In this document: positions 8,505-17,326 of the stretch, piece by piece
How the letters are laid out: each line of letters starts with the position of its first letter
Numbering within the stretch: the stretch's first letter is position 1
Assembly: GCA_964598005.1 (NCBI GenBank)
Contig: CAZRAL010000018.1
Span: forward strand, 1 to 44,217
Length of the DNA: 44,217 nt
Direction: 5' to 3'
From: CAZRAL01 sp964598005
Lineage (GTDB): Bacteria; Pseudomonadota; Gammaproteobacteria; Burkholderiales; Usitatibacteraceae
The notes under the pieces: model-generated
The model's input: the letters and a program-made list of their open reading frames with translations, nothing else
What the model was told of the DNA's origin: nothing
Database searches by the model: none
Program-made: the position numbers and the translations under genes

Positions 8505-9536
8505 ATGATTGGTAGCCTGTTTGTGTTTGAGTGGAAAATTTTTGCTCTAACCGCAAGTTGCACAGCGGCATTGATTGCTCTTCTTTGCAATACGCCGTTA
8601 GCCCGATGGGTTGGGGATTGCCCCAATGAGCGTTCCTTGCATAAAGCACCTACCCCTCGACTGGGGGGGCTGGCCGGCGTATGTGCCACCATTATCGCCA
8701 TCATGACCAACGAAGTGATAGGCCCAACGAAATATGTACTTGTCATTACACTTGGTCTTGCTATCACATCGGCGGTCGACGATCATCGCGGGCTAAGTCC
8801 CGGGCTGCGACTTACACTTCATTGCATTGCTGCTATTTTCTTTATTTTGTTCTGTATTTTGGGGTCAGGCGAATATGCATCAATAAAGGCATTGAATTCA
8901 ATAACCGTGGTAGCCATGGTGATTATTATCATCGTGTGGAGCACCAATCTTTTTAATTTCATGGATGGCGCTGATGGATTGGCTGGGGGCATGGCCTTGA
9001 TCGGCTTCGGCACCTATGGGTACGCGGCATTTACGGTCGTGCCCTCTTCCGATTTATCAATAGTAGCGGCGATTATTGCTGGAGCATCGCTGGGATTTTT
9101 GTTGTTCAATTTTCCACCGGCCCGGGTATTCATGGGCGATGCTGGATCCATTCCCCTCGGGTTTCTTGCGGCGGTGCTTGGTCTGTATGGGGTTTTTCTG
9201 GAGGTGTGGCCGGTCTGGTTTCCGGTGCTGGTGTTTTCGCCGTTTATCGTTGATGCCACTGTGACATTATGCCGCCGTCTCGTTAAGGGCGAAAAATTCT
9301 GGCTTGCGCATCGTCAGCACTATTATCAGCGGCTTATTCTTTCGGGCTGGAGCCATCGCCGGACAACGTTGGCCTATTACGTCGTGATGCTCACCGGTGC
9401 GGTGAGCGCGCTTTATGCACGCAAGTTATTCGATCCTCTTCCCATCCTGGGGTTATGGGTGATAGCATACAGCTTGCTCCTTATCTGTCTGGAGCGGTAC
9501 CTTCAAGCACGCAAAAATAATAGCAACCAACAATAA
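8505..9536 (+). CDS. WecA/WbpL-like undecaprenyl-phosphate sugar-1-phosphate transferase
   Basis: This is an integral membrane enzyme of the MraY/WecA/WbpL family. It transfers an N-acetyl-hexosamine-1-phosphate from a UDP-sugar to undecaprenyl phosphate, the first step of O-antigen or capsule synthesis at the inner membrane. The family motifs are all present: PRLGG at 51-55, the Asp pair at 92-93, NFMDGADGL at 151-159, GDAGS at 211-215 and HRQHYYQR at 269-276. About ten hydrophobic segments span the 343 residues. I see no strong ribosome binding site at the ATG, so the start is uncertain by a few codons. It lies 11 bp from the 4,6-dehydratase gene, and the pair probably makes and loads one sugar. 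The exact substrate cannot be read from sequence. Confidence 0.88.
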   Translation: MIGSLFVFEWKIFALTASCTAALIALLCNTPLARWVGDCPNERSLHKAPTPRLGGLAGVCATIIAIMTNEVIGPTKYVLVITLGLAITSAVDDHRGLSPGLRLTLHCIAAIFFILFCILGSGEYASIKALNSITVVAMVIIIIVWSTNLFNFMDGADGLAGGMALIGFGTYGYAAFTVVPSSDLSIVAAIIAGASLGFLLFNFPPARVFMGDAGSIPLGFLAAVLGLYGVFLEVWPVWFPVLVFSPFIVDATVTLCRRLVKGEKFWLAHRQHYYQRLILSGWSHRRTTLAYYVVMLTGAVSALYARKLFDPLPILGLWVIAYSLLLICLERYLQARKNNSNQQ

Positions 9537-9547
9537 TCTCGACCACC

Positions 9548-11449
9548 ATGCAATCATTTCCGATTAATGAACGAGCAGTATTGGCGTTCGTTCACGATGT
9601 AGTGATGTTGATTGTTTCCTGGGGCGTTACTCTTTTTCTTTTTAATACTGATCGCCCTGATTTCCTTTCAGGCAGCGTAACTATGCTTACGACTTGGCTT
9701 GCTATGGCCATTGCTATACAGATGGGGATTTCATTTTTTTTGGGGATGTACCAGTCCCTGTGGCGTTATGCGGGGTTGCCGGATGTACAAAAAATTGTGC
9801 TGAGTATTGTCACCGCGTCAGGCGCCACGCTGATATTGCTGACTGCAGCGGGTGGCATGGAACTGCTGGGTATCCGGCATTTTTTTGTTCAAACCCTGTT
9901 ACTCATGGTATTGATGGTGGGTAGCCGCATTGCCTATCGCTCCTGGAAAGAATGGCAACTGTATGGAAAAGCCGATGAGCAGGGAACGTCCGTACTGGTG
10001 CTGGGAGCGGGCGATGCGGCTATTGGTTTGCTCAAGGAATTATCCCGCAGCACGGAATGGCGAGTAGCCGGATTGCTGGACGATGACATCCATAAAAGAC
10101 ATCGCGTATTGCATGGCGCGCGTGTCATGGGGGCGCTTGAAGAATTGCCGAAAATTGCCCGCGCCTTGAAAACACGTCACGCCATCATCGCCATGCCTTC
10201 CATGGAATACCGTATGCGCCGCCGCTTGATTGAAATCTGCAACAAGGCCCGTGTAACGGTCATGACGATGACCACTTTTAATGAAACAAGGTTCGATACC
10301 CTTCGCGGCGGAAAAATGTCGCCCCCGAAAATTCGCCGGGTTGCGGTAGAGGACTTGATGAAGCGCGATCCCATCCTGCTTGATGATGCTGGATTGCACG
10401 ATTTATTGACCGGCAAAGTGATTATGATAACGGGAGCAGGCGGGTCCATTGGCTCGGAGCTTTGCTATCAAATCGCAACCTATCAGCCCTCATTGCTGGT
10501 GCTTTTTGAGCAAAGCGAGTTTGCCTTGTATCAGGTTGAGCAATCACTTCGGGACAATTTTGAAAGTCTGCCCGTGGCCAGCGTGATTGGCGATATCAAA
10601 AATACCAAACGCGTCAACCAGGTCATGCATCAGTATTCACCATCCGTGGTCTTCCATGCCGCTGCCTACAAGCATGTGCCGCTTATGGAAGAAAGCAATG
10701 CCTGGGAAGCGGTACAAAACAATGTATATGGCACATTGGTGGTAGCACGCGCGGCGCTGGAATATGGCGTGAAAAAATTTGTCCTGATTTCCACCGACAA
10801 AGCGGTCAACCCCATCAATGTGATGGGCGCAACCAAACGACTCTCTGAAATGGTTTGTCAGGCCTTGCAACGAGGTGGTGAAACGCGTTTTGAAATCGTG
10901 CGTTTTGGCAATGTGCTGGGCAGCGCCGGAAGCGTGATTCCCCGTTTTCAGGACCAGATCAACAAGGGCGGGCCGGTGACCGTAACCCACCCCGACATGG
11001 TGCGTTACTTCATGTCGATTCCAGAAGCAGCGCAATTGGTTTTGCAGGCAGGAGCAATGGGATTGGGTGGGGAAATTTTTGCGCTCGATATGGGAGAACC
11101 GGTCAAAATTATCGATCTGGCACACGACATGATTCATTTGTCCGGTATGCCGGATGAAGAAATCAAGGTTATTTATACAGGCTTGCGTCCCGGCGAAAAG
11201 CTGTTTGAGGAATTACTGGCCGACGACGAACAAACACGCATGACCTCCCATCCCAAATTGCGCATTGCCAAAGCGCGGGAAGTTGAGGCGCAGTTCGTTG
11301 AGCATTTACAGGAATGGCTTGATCGGGAGCGGACTCCAGACGATGTGGAAGTACGGCGTGAGCTGAAACGCTGGGTGCCGGAGTATGTGGCGCAAGTCAG
11401 GCCAAAACTGAAGATCATGGCAGGGGGCGCAGAAAGGAAGTCAGCCTGA
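9548..11449 (+). CDS. Membrane NDP-sugar 4,6-dehydratase (WbpM/CapD/FlaA1-like)
   Basis: This 633-residue protein has four N-terminal membrane segments (to about residue 130), a CoA-binding-like Rossmann domain (VLGAGDAAIG at 151-160), then a short-chain dehydrogenase domain (TGAGGSIGSE at 295-304). The family is a UDP-GlcNAc C6 dehydratase/C4 reductase that supplies modified amino sugars for O-antigen or capsule. The motifs AAYKHVPLMEESN, STDKAVNP and NVMGATKR are present. The Met in MGATK sits where the catalytic Tyr of soluble relatives would be, as is normal for the long membrane forms such as WbpM. The gene follows the WecA-like transferase by 11 bp, so the two are probably co-transcribed. 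No other glycosyltransferase, flippase or polymerase gene is in the window. Confidence 0.93.
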   Translation: MQSFPINERAVLAFVHDVVMLIVSWGVTLFLFNTDRPDFLSGSVTMLTTWLAMAIAIQMGISFFLGMYQSLWRYAGLPDVQKIVLSIVTASGATLILLTAAGGMELLGIRHFFVQTLLLMVLMVGSRIAYRSWKEWQLYGKADEQGTSVLVLGAGDAAIGLLKELSRSTEWRVAGLLDDDIHKRHRVLHGARVMGALEELPKIARALKTRHAIIAMPSMEYRMRRRLIEICNKARVTVMTMTTFNETRFDTLRGGKMSPPKIRRVAVEDLMKRDPILLDDAGLHDLLTGKVIMITGAGGSIGSELCYQIATYQPSLLVLFEQSEFALYQVEQSLRDNFESLPVASVIGDIKNTKRVNQVMHQYSPSVVFHAAAYKHVPLMEESNAWEAVQNNVYGTLVVARAALEYGVKKFVLISTDKAVNPINVMGATKRLSEMVCQALQRGGETRFEIVRFGNVLGSAGSVIPRFQDQINKGGPVTVTHPDMVRYFMSIPEAAQLVLQAGAMGLGGEIFALDMGEPVKIIDLAHDMIHLSGMPDEEIKVIYTGLRPGEKLFEELLADDEQTRMTSHPKLRIAKAREVEAQFVEHLQEWLDRERTPDDVEVRRELKRWVPEYVAQVRPKLKIMAGGAERKSA

Positions 11450-11510
11450 GTTTTACCTGAATTTGTTGAGCGCGGCGGGCAGCGCGCGCGATTACAATTA
11501 CAATTGCTGC

Positions 11511-11978
11511 ATGCCAGATGCCCTGCACCACAAGATCCCCGTTTCCACCCTGATCGTCATTTATACACCGAAGCTGGAGGTATTGCTCCTGGAGCGCGCC
11601 GACCGCCCCGGTTACTGGCAATCCGTCACTGGCAGTCAAGAGGCAGGGGAAACCTTGCATCAAACAGCGCTGCGCGAAGTGCGCGAAGAAACCGGTATCG
11701 ATGGCGCCCAACATTGTTTGACCGATTGGCAAACGCAAAGTACCTACGCAATTTATCCCATCTGGCGGCACCGTTACGCACCGGGCATCGCCCATAACAC
11801 TGAACACCTCTTCGGGCTCCTGGTACCTGATCGTCTACCGGTTGTACTAAGCGCTGCTGAACACTTGCAGTCTATCTGGCTGCCTTATCGCGAAGCCGCA
11901 GCGCTGTGTTTTTCCCCCAGCAATCGCGAGGCTATTCTTGCACTTCCTTCAAAAAATAGTGGGGGTCGAGCGCATTGA
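11511..11978 (+). CDS. nudB: Dihydroneopterin triphosphate diphosphatase, Nudix family NudB
   Basis: NudB removes pyrophosphate from dihydroneopterin triphosphate in folate synthesis. The 155 residues contain a complete Nudix box at about 41-63 (G-x5-E-x7-REVREETGI), which binds the catalytic metal. I prefer the ATG at 11511 to the upstream in-frame TTG at 11463, because the extra 16 residues are not family-like. The sequence just upstream (ATTACAATTACAATTG) contains TACAAT hexamers, so the mRNA leader may be very short. The gene overlaps the next one by four bases. Assignment to NudB rather than another Nudix hydrolase rests on length and on its neighbours, an EEP hydrolase and ClsB, a common betaproteobacterial arrangement. 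Confidence 0.85.
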   Translation: MPDALHHKIPVSTLIVIYTPKLEVLLLERADRPGYWQSVTGSQEAGETLHQTALREVREETGIDGAQHCLTDWQTQSTYAIYPIWRHRYAPGIAHNTEHLFGLLVPDRLPVVLSAAEHLQSIWLPYREAAALCFSPSNREAILALPSKNSGGRAH

Positions 11979-12748
11979 AAAGTGAAATAACCCTCGCCAC
12001 CTACAATTTGCACAAAGGGCTTTCGTACCTTAATCGTCGGGTCATCGTGCACGAGGTGCGGCACCGGTTGCATCGCCTGTCGCCCGATCTGGTGTTTTTG
12101 CAGGAAGTACAGGGTGCCCACCACATACGGAATAAACGGTTTACTGACTGGCCCACCCAGCCACAGCATGAACATATTGCAGAGGGACGCTGGGTGGAAG
12201 CCATTTATGGCCTGAATGCCGAATACCGGCATGGACATCACGGCAATGCAATTCTTTCTGCATTCCCTGTTTCGCGCTGGAAAAATTATGATGTCTCCCA
12301 TCACCGTTTCGAGCGGCGCGGTCATTTGCATGTGGCGCTACAAATTCCGCATCGCGAAGGTCTATTACACGCCGTATGCGTGCATCTCGGCTTATGGCAA
12401 AAAAGCCGGGAGACACAGATTCGCCATCTGCTTGACCAGGTTCACGAAGAAGTGCCCGCCGATGCACCCCTTATCGTCGCGGGTGATTTCAACGATTGGC
12501 GCTGGCGGCGCAGCGGCATCAGCGCGCTGTTAAGCCGCGAGTTGGGTTTGATTGAAGCGTTCGAATCCGCACATGGGGCGCCGGCCCGTACCTTTCCTGC
12601 AGCTTTTCCGGTGCTGACCCTGGACCGGATTTATGTGCGTGGCCTTGATGTGGTGGAGGCCAAACAGCTTCACGGCGAAACAGAAGGCGGGGGCTGGCGT
12701 GGCCTGTCCGATCACGCCGGCCTGATTGCCCGACTCAGACTACGCTAA
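11975..12748 (+). CDS. Endonuclease/exonuclease/phosphatase family hydrolase
   Basis: This 257-residue protein belongs to the metal-dependent EEP fold (PF03372). Visible active-site segments are ATYNLHKG (residues 8-15), FLQEVQG with the metal-binding Glu44, AGDFNDW near 170, and the C-terminal LSDHAGL with the Asp-His pair. The start is a TTG whose bases overlap the nudB TGA (TTGA), with a GGGGG stretch upstream, which suggests translational coupling. The substrate is unknown. The constant association of such proteins with ClsB suggests a phospholipid-related role, but this is inference. No signal peptide is visible. Confidence 0.85.
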   Translation: MKSEITLATYNLHKGLSYLNRRVIVHEVRHRLHRLSPDLVFLQEVQGAHHIRNKRFTDWPTQPQHEHIAEGRWVEAIYGLNAEYRHGHHGNAILSAFPVSRWKNYDVSHHRFERRGHLHVALQIPHREGLLHAVCVHLGLWQKSRETQIRHLLDQVHEEVPADAPLIVAGDFNDWRWRRSGISALLSRELGLIEAFESAHGAPARTFPAAFPVLTLDRIYVRGLDVVEAKQLHGETEGGGWRGLSDHAGLIARLRLR

Positions 12749-12758
12749 GCCGTTGTTG

Positions 12759-13913
12759 ATGCGTATACCCGGCAACCACATCACACTGCTGCGCAACGGC
12801 GGCGAATATTTTCTCGCACTGGAGCAGGCCATAGATTCAGCCTGCCAGAACATTCATGTAGAAACCTATATTTTTGAGCCCGATAACACCGGGCAGCGTA
12901 TTGCCGATGCGCTGATGCGTGCGGCCCGGCGCGGGGTGACGGTGAGAATATTGGTCGACGGTTTTGGGACGCGCTCCGTGCCTTTCTCCTTCTTTGCGGC
13001 ATTGGAGCAAGCCGGCGCACAGGTAATAAGCTATCGTCCAGATCGTGCACTGTTTAATTTTCGCAAGGGCCGGTTGCGCCGTTTACATCGAAAAATTGCT
13101 CTCGTCGATGGTCAGGCAGGTTTTGTGGGCGGGCTGAATATTCTCGATGATTTAAACGGCTCATTATCGGGCGAACCCCGCTACGATTACGCGGTGAAAA
13201 TAGAAGGGCCGGTGCTGGCTGACCTCTATAGGGCAGCAGACCGCCTGTGGCAAATCGTAGCCTGGTGGAGCCGTGGTCAACGGCATTCACAGCGCTTGCG
13301 GCCAGCAGCCGTGCCCGCGCCAGCGGGGCGAATGGAAGCCGCTTTTCTACATCGCGACAATGTATTGCATCGCCATGACATTGAACACGCCTATCTTGAA
13401 GCAATCTATGGAGCGAAGGCCGAAATTTTAATCGTCAATCCTTACTTTCTGCCCGGCCGGCGTTTTCGCAAGGCTCTGCGCGATGCGGCAAGGCGGGGGG
13501 TGAAAATCACCATTCTCCTGCAGGGGCGTGCAGATCACCCTTTTTTGCAGCTGGCTACACGCGCCATATTTACACAACTCCTGGCGTCCGGCATCGACAT
13601 CGCTGAATATACGCGCAGCATGTTGCATGGCAAAGTCGCTGTTGTAGATGGTTACTGGGCGACCGTGGGTTCTTCCAATCTCGATCCATTCAGTTTGCTG
13701 CTGAATCGGGAAGCCAACATCGTGGTGTGGGATCGCGAATTTGCACAAAAATTGCGCGATTCAATTCAGGCCGAGTGCAAGAATGCAATCTGGTTTAACC
13801 ACGAACAATGGCGCAAACGCTCGCGCTGGGCGCGCCTGAAATCGTGGGCTGCCTATGGATTGATCCGTATGGCGGCCGGAATGATAGGGATCGTGAACGA
13901 TTGGGATCAATAG
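12759..13913 (+). CDS. clsB: Cardiolipin synthase B, phospholipase D family
   Basis: This is a phospholipase D superfamily enzyme that makes cardiolipin at the inner membrane. Two HKD motifs are intact: HRKIALVDG starting at residue 110 and HGKVAVVDG starting at residue 290, each followed by the expected Gly/Ser-Asn segment (GGLN, GSSN). The protein has no N-terminal membrane segments, which is typical of ClsB rather than ClsA. I chose the ATG at 12759; upstream in-frame TTG codons at 12726 and 12752 overlap or abut the end of the previous gene and add residues not seen in relatives. It lies 10 bp after the EEP gene and forms the end of the nudB-EEP-clsB run. Confidence 0.9.
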   Translation: MRIPGNHITLLRNGGEYFLALEQAIDSACQNIHVETYIFEPDNTGQRIADALMRAARRGVTVRILVDGFGTRSVPFSFFAALEQAGAQVISYRPDRALFNFRKGRLRRLHRKIALVDGQAGFVGGLNILDDLNGSLSGEPRYDYAVKIEGPVLADLYRAADRLWQIVAWWSRGQRHSQRLRPAAVPAPAGRMEAAFLHRDNVLHRHDIEHAYLEAIYGAKAEILIVNPYFLPGRRFRKALRDAARRGVKITILLQGRADHPFLQLATRAIFTQLLASGIDIAEYTRSMLHGKVAVVDGYWATVGSSNLDPFSLLLNREANIVVWDREFAQKLRDSIQAECKNAIWFNHEQWRKRSRWARLKSWAAYGLIRMAAGMIGIVNDWDQ

Positions 13914-13938
13914 ATTTTCTTGCCTATAATATAAAGGC
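13901..13938 (+). promoter_or_regulatory. Promoter with overlapping palindrome, possible Zur operator
   Basis: TTGGGA (13901-13906) and TATAAT (13925-13930) are separated by 18 bases. The -10 hexamer sits inside the palindrome-like GCCTATAATATAAAGGC (13922-13938), whose outer GCCT/AGGC arms match perfectly. A dyad over a -10 box fits repression. Because the downstream genes encode a ZnuD-like receptor, zinc control by Zur is the leading guess; AT-rich dyads are typical of Zur boxes. The match is by eye only. Confidence 0.5.
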
Positions 13939-13955
13939 CTCTGACCAAGCCCATC

Positions 13956-14303
13956 ATGTCTTTTTTTAGTCGCTCTTTTTTAAACCACTACCTTGTCCTT
14001 TTTGCTGTCCTGTGTCTGCAGGTCGTTCAACAAGGAGCGGTTTGGCACGCGTTGTCGCATCATGTTCCACGCAGCGAGATACGCGAAGACTATGAAAAAG
14101 AAAAACCGGGCAGGGAATCGTCGGCTCATTTCTGCGAAAAGTGTTTGCTGTATGCCGAAGCAGGTGCAGGCATCATTCCAGACGTGGCGAAGAATTTTGC
14201 CGTTGACGATACACAGTCTTCCGTAGTCCTCTCTTTCCAGCCTTATTTTCCGCGCACCACGACTGCGGCATACGCAGCGCGCGCGCCGCCACCCCTCTCT
14301 TGA
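13956..14303 (+). CDS. Small secreted or membrane-anchored His/Cys protein, function unknown
   Basis: The 115-residue protein has one hydrophobic segment (residues 12-28) that could be a signal peptide or anchor. A likely metal-binding stretch follows: HALSHHV near residue 31 and HFCEKC at about 58-63 (a CxxC). It resembles small DUF2946-like proteins that often lie beside metal-related TonB receptors, but I cannot assign it firmly. It is first behind the predicted Zur-type promoter and 77 bp upstream of the receptor gene. A role in handling zinc or another metal in the periplasm is inferred from this context. Confidence 0.65.
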   Translation: MSFFSRSFLNHYLVLFAVLCLQVVQQGAVWHALSHHVPRSEIREDYEKEKPGRESSAHFCEKCLLYAEAGAGIIPDVAKNFAVDDTQSSVVLSFQPYFPRTTTAAYAARAPPPLS

Positions 14304-14380
14304 TGTAAATCCAATTCATGCTGCCGCGGCAATGGATGGCCCGGCAGCCCATATTTGTTGATTTCATTCAAGGAGTTTCC

Positions 14381-16417
14381 ATGTCCAAGCATTATTCGAT
14401 GCGGTGTGCGCTTATGTCTGCCGCTATTTTTTCATTTTCTGCAGCGGCCGAAGCCCAACAGTCCAACACTGAAACTGCGCCTGCTTCCAAAATACAAAAG
14501 GCCGAAAAAATCACGGTAAAAGCCACGTTACTCGATGCGCCTGTCACCGAATTGGCACAACCCGCTACCGTACTTGGGGAAGAAGATTTGCGGCGCAAAC
14601 GGGCTGCCAGCCTGGGCGATACGCTGTCGCATGAATTAGGAGTCCAATCGAGTGCGTTTGGCCCGGGCGCCGGGCGGCCTATTATCCGTGGGCTCGATGG
14701 GCCGCGCATCCGTGTGCTGGAGAATGGGGTGGGTACGCTCGATGTATCAACCATCAGCCCTGATCATATGGTGACGACGGAATCCTCACATGCCGAACAA
14801 ATTGAAATTTTGCGCGGGCCCGCCAGCTTGCTGTACGGCAGCGGGGCTATTGGCGGCGTGGTCAATGTCGTTTCCAATCTGATTCCGGCTGTGGCTCAAA
14901 CCATGCTCACAGGTAATCTGGAGTTACGTACTGCTAGCGCCACACAAGAAAAAACGGCAGCGGTAAATCTGGCAGGTGGCAACGGCAGCATGGCCTGGCA
15001 TCTCGATGGCTTTAAACGCAAAACTGCGAACTACAAAATCCCGGGGCGCGTAAATCCTGATGACTCTGATAGTCCATCCGGCAAGCTGCCGGACAGTTAT
15101 GTCGATGCGCAGGGCACAGGAGCCGGCATTTCGTGGACAGGTGCAGGCGGATACCTGGGTGCAGGCGTATCCAGTCTCAGGAACCATTACGGGATCCCCA
15201 GCGGAGAAGGGACACACATCGCACTGCGGCAAACACGTTACGAGACCGCAGGAGAAGCGGTGCAACCCTTTTCAAACGTCGAGCGCATCAAGTTTCGGCT
15301 GGCTCACAACGATTATCAGCATGCTGAAATAGAATCTTCGGGTGAAGTTGGAACGACGTTCAAAAATAAAGGCACCGAAACCCGCTTGGAAGTTCAGCAT
15401 CTTCCGATTGCGGGATTCAAGGGCGCTTTCGGCCTGCAGCTGCAAGATCAGGATTTTGCAGCGCTGGGGGAAGAAGCCATCATTCCACCCACCCAATCGC
15501 GGGCACGCGCGCTATTCGTTGTCGAGCAAAAAGAAATCGGCAACTGGACGCTCAATGGGGGCGTACGGTTCGAACGTGAATCAAGGCGACCCGAAAGCGA
15601 TTTACCCTCGCGCAACTTTAGTCTCGGCACGATTTCCACAGGATTGGTGTGGAAATTTTTGCCCGAGCATAATTTCAGCGTGAATTTCACGCAGGCGCAA
15701 CGCGCGCCATCAGTGGAAGAGTTGTATTCACATGGCGCCCACCATGCAACCGCCACATTCGATATGGGCGATCCCGCTCTTGGAAAAGAAGCATCGCGCA
15801 ATGTGGACCTCACGCTACGCAAAACATCGGGTGCATTGAAGTGGAAAATCAATGTTTTCGCCAACCGTATGAAAAATTATGTGTTTGCCAAAAGTATCGA
15901 TAGCAATGGTGATGGCATGGCGGACCGGCTTGATGATGAAGGCGCACTGACGCCCGATGGTGAATTTTTGGTACAGCAATTCAGTCATGCCGATGCACAC
16001 TTTCGCGGCTATGAGGCCGAGCTGGTTTATCAACCAGAGAAAGCAGGCGCGGCACTGCGTGTATTTACTGATCGCGTACAGGGCAGGCTTGTGCAAGGGG
16101 GAAATCTGCCGCGCATTTCCCCGCCGAGGTTCGGCGTGGAATGGGGATATGCCCGTGGGCCATGGTCACACAACCTGACCGTCATGCGGGTTCAGAAGCA
16201 AAACAGGGTGGCGGAGCTTGAAACGCCTACACCCGGTTACACCAAAGTGAATGCGGAAATAAGTTATCTGTGGAATGCGCCCGGCGCGAGTTATTTGCTA
16301 TTTCTTCAAGGCAATAATTTGCTCGACAGGGATATCCGTGTTCATACCTCGTATCTCAAGCATACCGCTCCACAATCTGGGCGCTCGCTGAATCTGGGAC
16401 TCCGTGTAACGTTCTGA
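14381..16417 (+). CDS. znuD: TonB-dependent receptor, ZnuD-like (zinc uptake)
   Basis: This outer-membrane receptor of 678 residues has a signal peptide ending near AEAQ (residue 25), a plug domain (residues about 50-170, with GRPIIRGLDGPRIRVLENG and EILRGPASLLYGSGAIGGVVN) and a C-terminal beta barrel ending in Phe. AAGGAG six bases upstream of the ATG at 14381 decides the start; an in-frame ATG at 14318 has no such site. The plug segment GTLDVSTISPDH and the extracellular SHGAHHATATFDMGD are characteristic of the ZnuD group, which imports zinc (some members also heme). The energy would come from TonB-ExbB-ExbD, not encoded here. It is convergent with the DUF4349 gene, 16 bp away. Confidence 0.88.
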   Translation: MSKHYSMRCALMSAAIFSFSAAAEAQQSNTETAPASKIQKAEKITVKATLLDAPVTELAQPATVLGEEDLRRKRAASLGDTLSHELGVQSSAFGPGAGRPIIRGLDGPRIRVLENGVGTLDVSTISPDHMVTTESSHAEQIEILRGPASLLYGSGAIGGVVNVVSNLIPAVAQTMLTGNLELRTASATQEKTAAVNLAGGNGSMAWHLDGFKRKTANYKIPGRVNPDDSDSPSGKLPDSYVDAQGTGAGISWTGAGGYLGAGVSSLRNHYGIPSGEGTHIALRQTRYETAGEAVQPFSNVERIKFRLAHNDYQHAEIESSGEVGTTFKNKGTETRLEVQHLPIAGFKGAFGLQLQDQDFAALGEEAIIPPTQSRARALFVVEQKEIGNWTLNGGVRFERESRRPESDLPSRNFSLGTISTGLVWKFLPEHNFSVNFTQAQRAPSVEELYSHGAHHATATFDMGDPALGKEASRNVDLTLRKTSGALKWKINVFANRMKNYVFAKSIDSNGDGMADRLDDEGALTPDGEFLVQQFSHADAHFRGYEAELVYQPEKAGAALRVFTDRVQGRLVQGGNLPRISPPRFGVEWGYARGPWSHNLTVMRVQKQNRVAELETPTPGYTKVNAEISYLWNAPGASYLLFLQGNNLLDRDIRVHTSYLKHTAPQSGRSLNLGLRVTF

Positions 16418-16433
16418 CGCGCGCGCTTTCTCG

Positions 16434-17324
16434 CTATACGCCGGCATCCGGTTTGGAAGCCGCTGCCGGCGCGATTTGGATCAGCTGCAGCTTTTCCAAT
16501 ATCTTGATGGCGAGCAGAACGAACAGGCTGCCCACGAACAGGAAGATCATGATCGCGGCGTAGTATTTAATTGACCAGGTCATTGCGTTCATTGCCCGGC
16601 GCAAAAATCCGGGGCCAGCCTGTTGAGGGCGCTCGTAAAGCGAAAATTTGACGGTGCAAAATTCATTTTCGGCATCGAATTCACCGAGGCTCACGCCCAG
16701 TTCCTGAATCTTGCCCTCGATTTCCAGAATGCGCTTTTCCAGTTCAATCAGCTCGGCGATTTTGGTATTGGCGTTTTGCTTGAGCGCCTTCAACGCATCG
16801 CGGGTTTTCTCCAGCGAGTTTTTCTTGGCATTCAGCGACATGTATTCATTGGTTTTGTCGTTCTTGTCAATGGTGATGCCAGTCAAACGGCCAACGGTGC
16901 GAATGTCCCCCATCATCTGTTCGAACCGGGCGGGCGCCACACCCAAACCCAACTGTAGCGCACGTGCGCCCGCCAGACCCGACTTGCGCTCGTATTGAAT
17001 GACAGCAGAATATTGTTTGATGAGTGCATGGACTTTCTGCTCGTCCTCATCAAAGGCGCGTGAACGCGACTGTACCGTACCGATCTTTTCGTATTTCTGG
17101 TTGAAGGCTCCCGAGGTCGCAGGTCCGTTGACGGTATCTTTGGAAAATTTTTCGCTGGCGTAATTTTTACGGCTAAAGGAAAAATCGCTGTCCGATTGTT
17201 GTATGCGCCGCTCGTCTCCCGCGCCATTGTCAGGAAGATAATCGTAGCCCAGTCGCAAAACAAACAGCAAAACGAACCCGGTTGCGACGAACAACAATCT
17301 TTTTTCAAAAGATAACTTGAGCAT
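16434..17324 (-). CDS. DUF4349 membrane-anchored coiled-coil protein
   Basis: This 296-residue protein has an N-terminal membrane segment (about 9-28), an extracytoplasmic region with a predicted coiled coil (about 160-212, rich in Lys, Glu and Leu), and a second membrane segment near residues 250-275 followed by a short tail. The layout is that of DUF4349 (PF14257), a family of unknown biochemical role. Its ATG lies two bases after the iaaA stop, with AGGG inside the end of iaaA, so it is translationally coupled to iaaA and gmhA. Nothing in the sequence indicates an enzyme. It converges on the ZnuD-like receptor gene with almost no intergenic space. Confidence 0.82.
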   Translation of the reverse strand: MLKLSFEKRLLFVATGFVLLFVLRLGYDYLPDNGAGDERRIQQSDSDFSFSRKNYASEKFSKDTVNGPATSGAFNQKYEKIGTVQSRSRAFDEDEQKVHALIKQYSAVIQYERKSGLAGARALQLGLGVAPARFEQMMGDIRTVGRLTGITIDKNDKTNEYMSLNAKKNSLEKTRDALKALKQNANTKIAELIELEKRILEIEGKIQELGVSLGEFDAENEFCTVKFSLYERPQQAGPGFLRRAMNAMTWSIKYYAAIMIFLFVGSLFVLLAIKILEKLQLIQIAPAAASKPDAGV

Positions 17325-17326
17325 TT

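Noticed and set aside
14318..14380. Upstream start for the ZnuD-like receptor
   Set aside because: It gives a leader that hides the signal peptide, whereas the ATG at 14381 has AAGGAG at the right distance.
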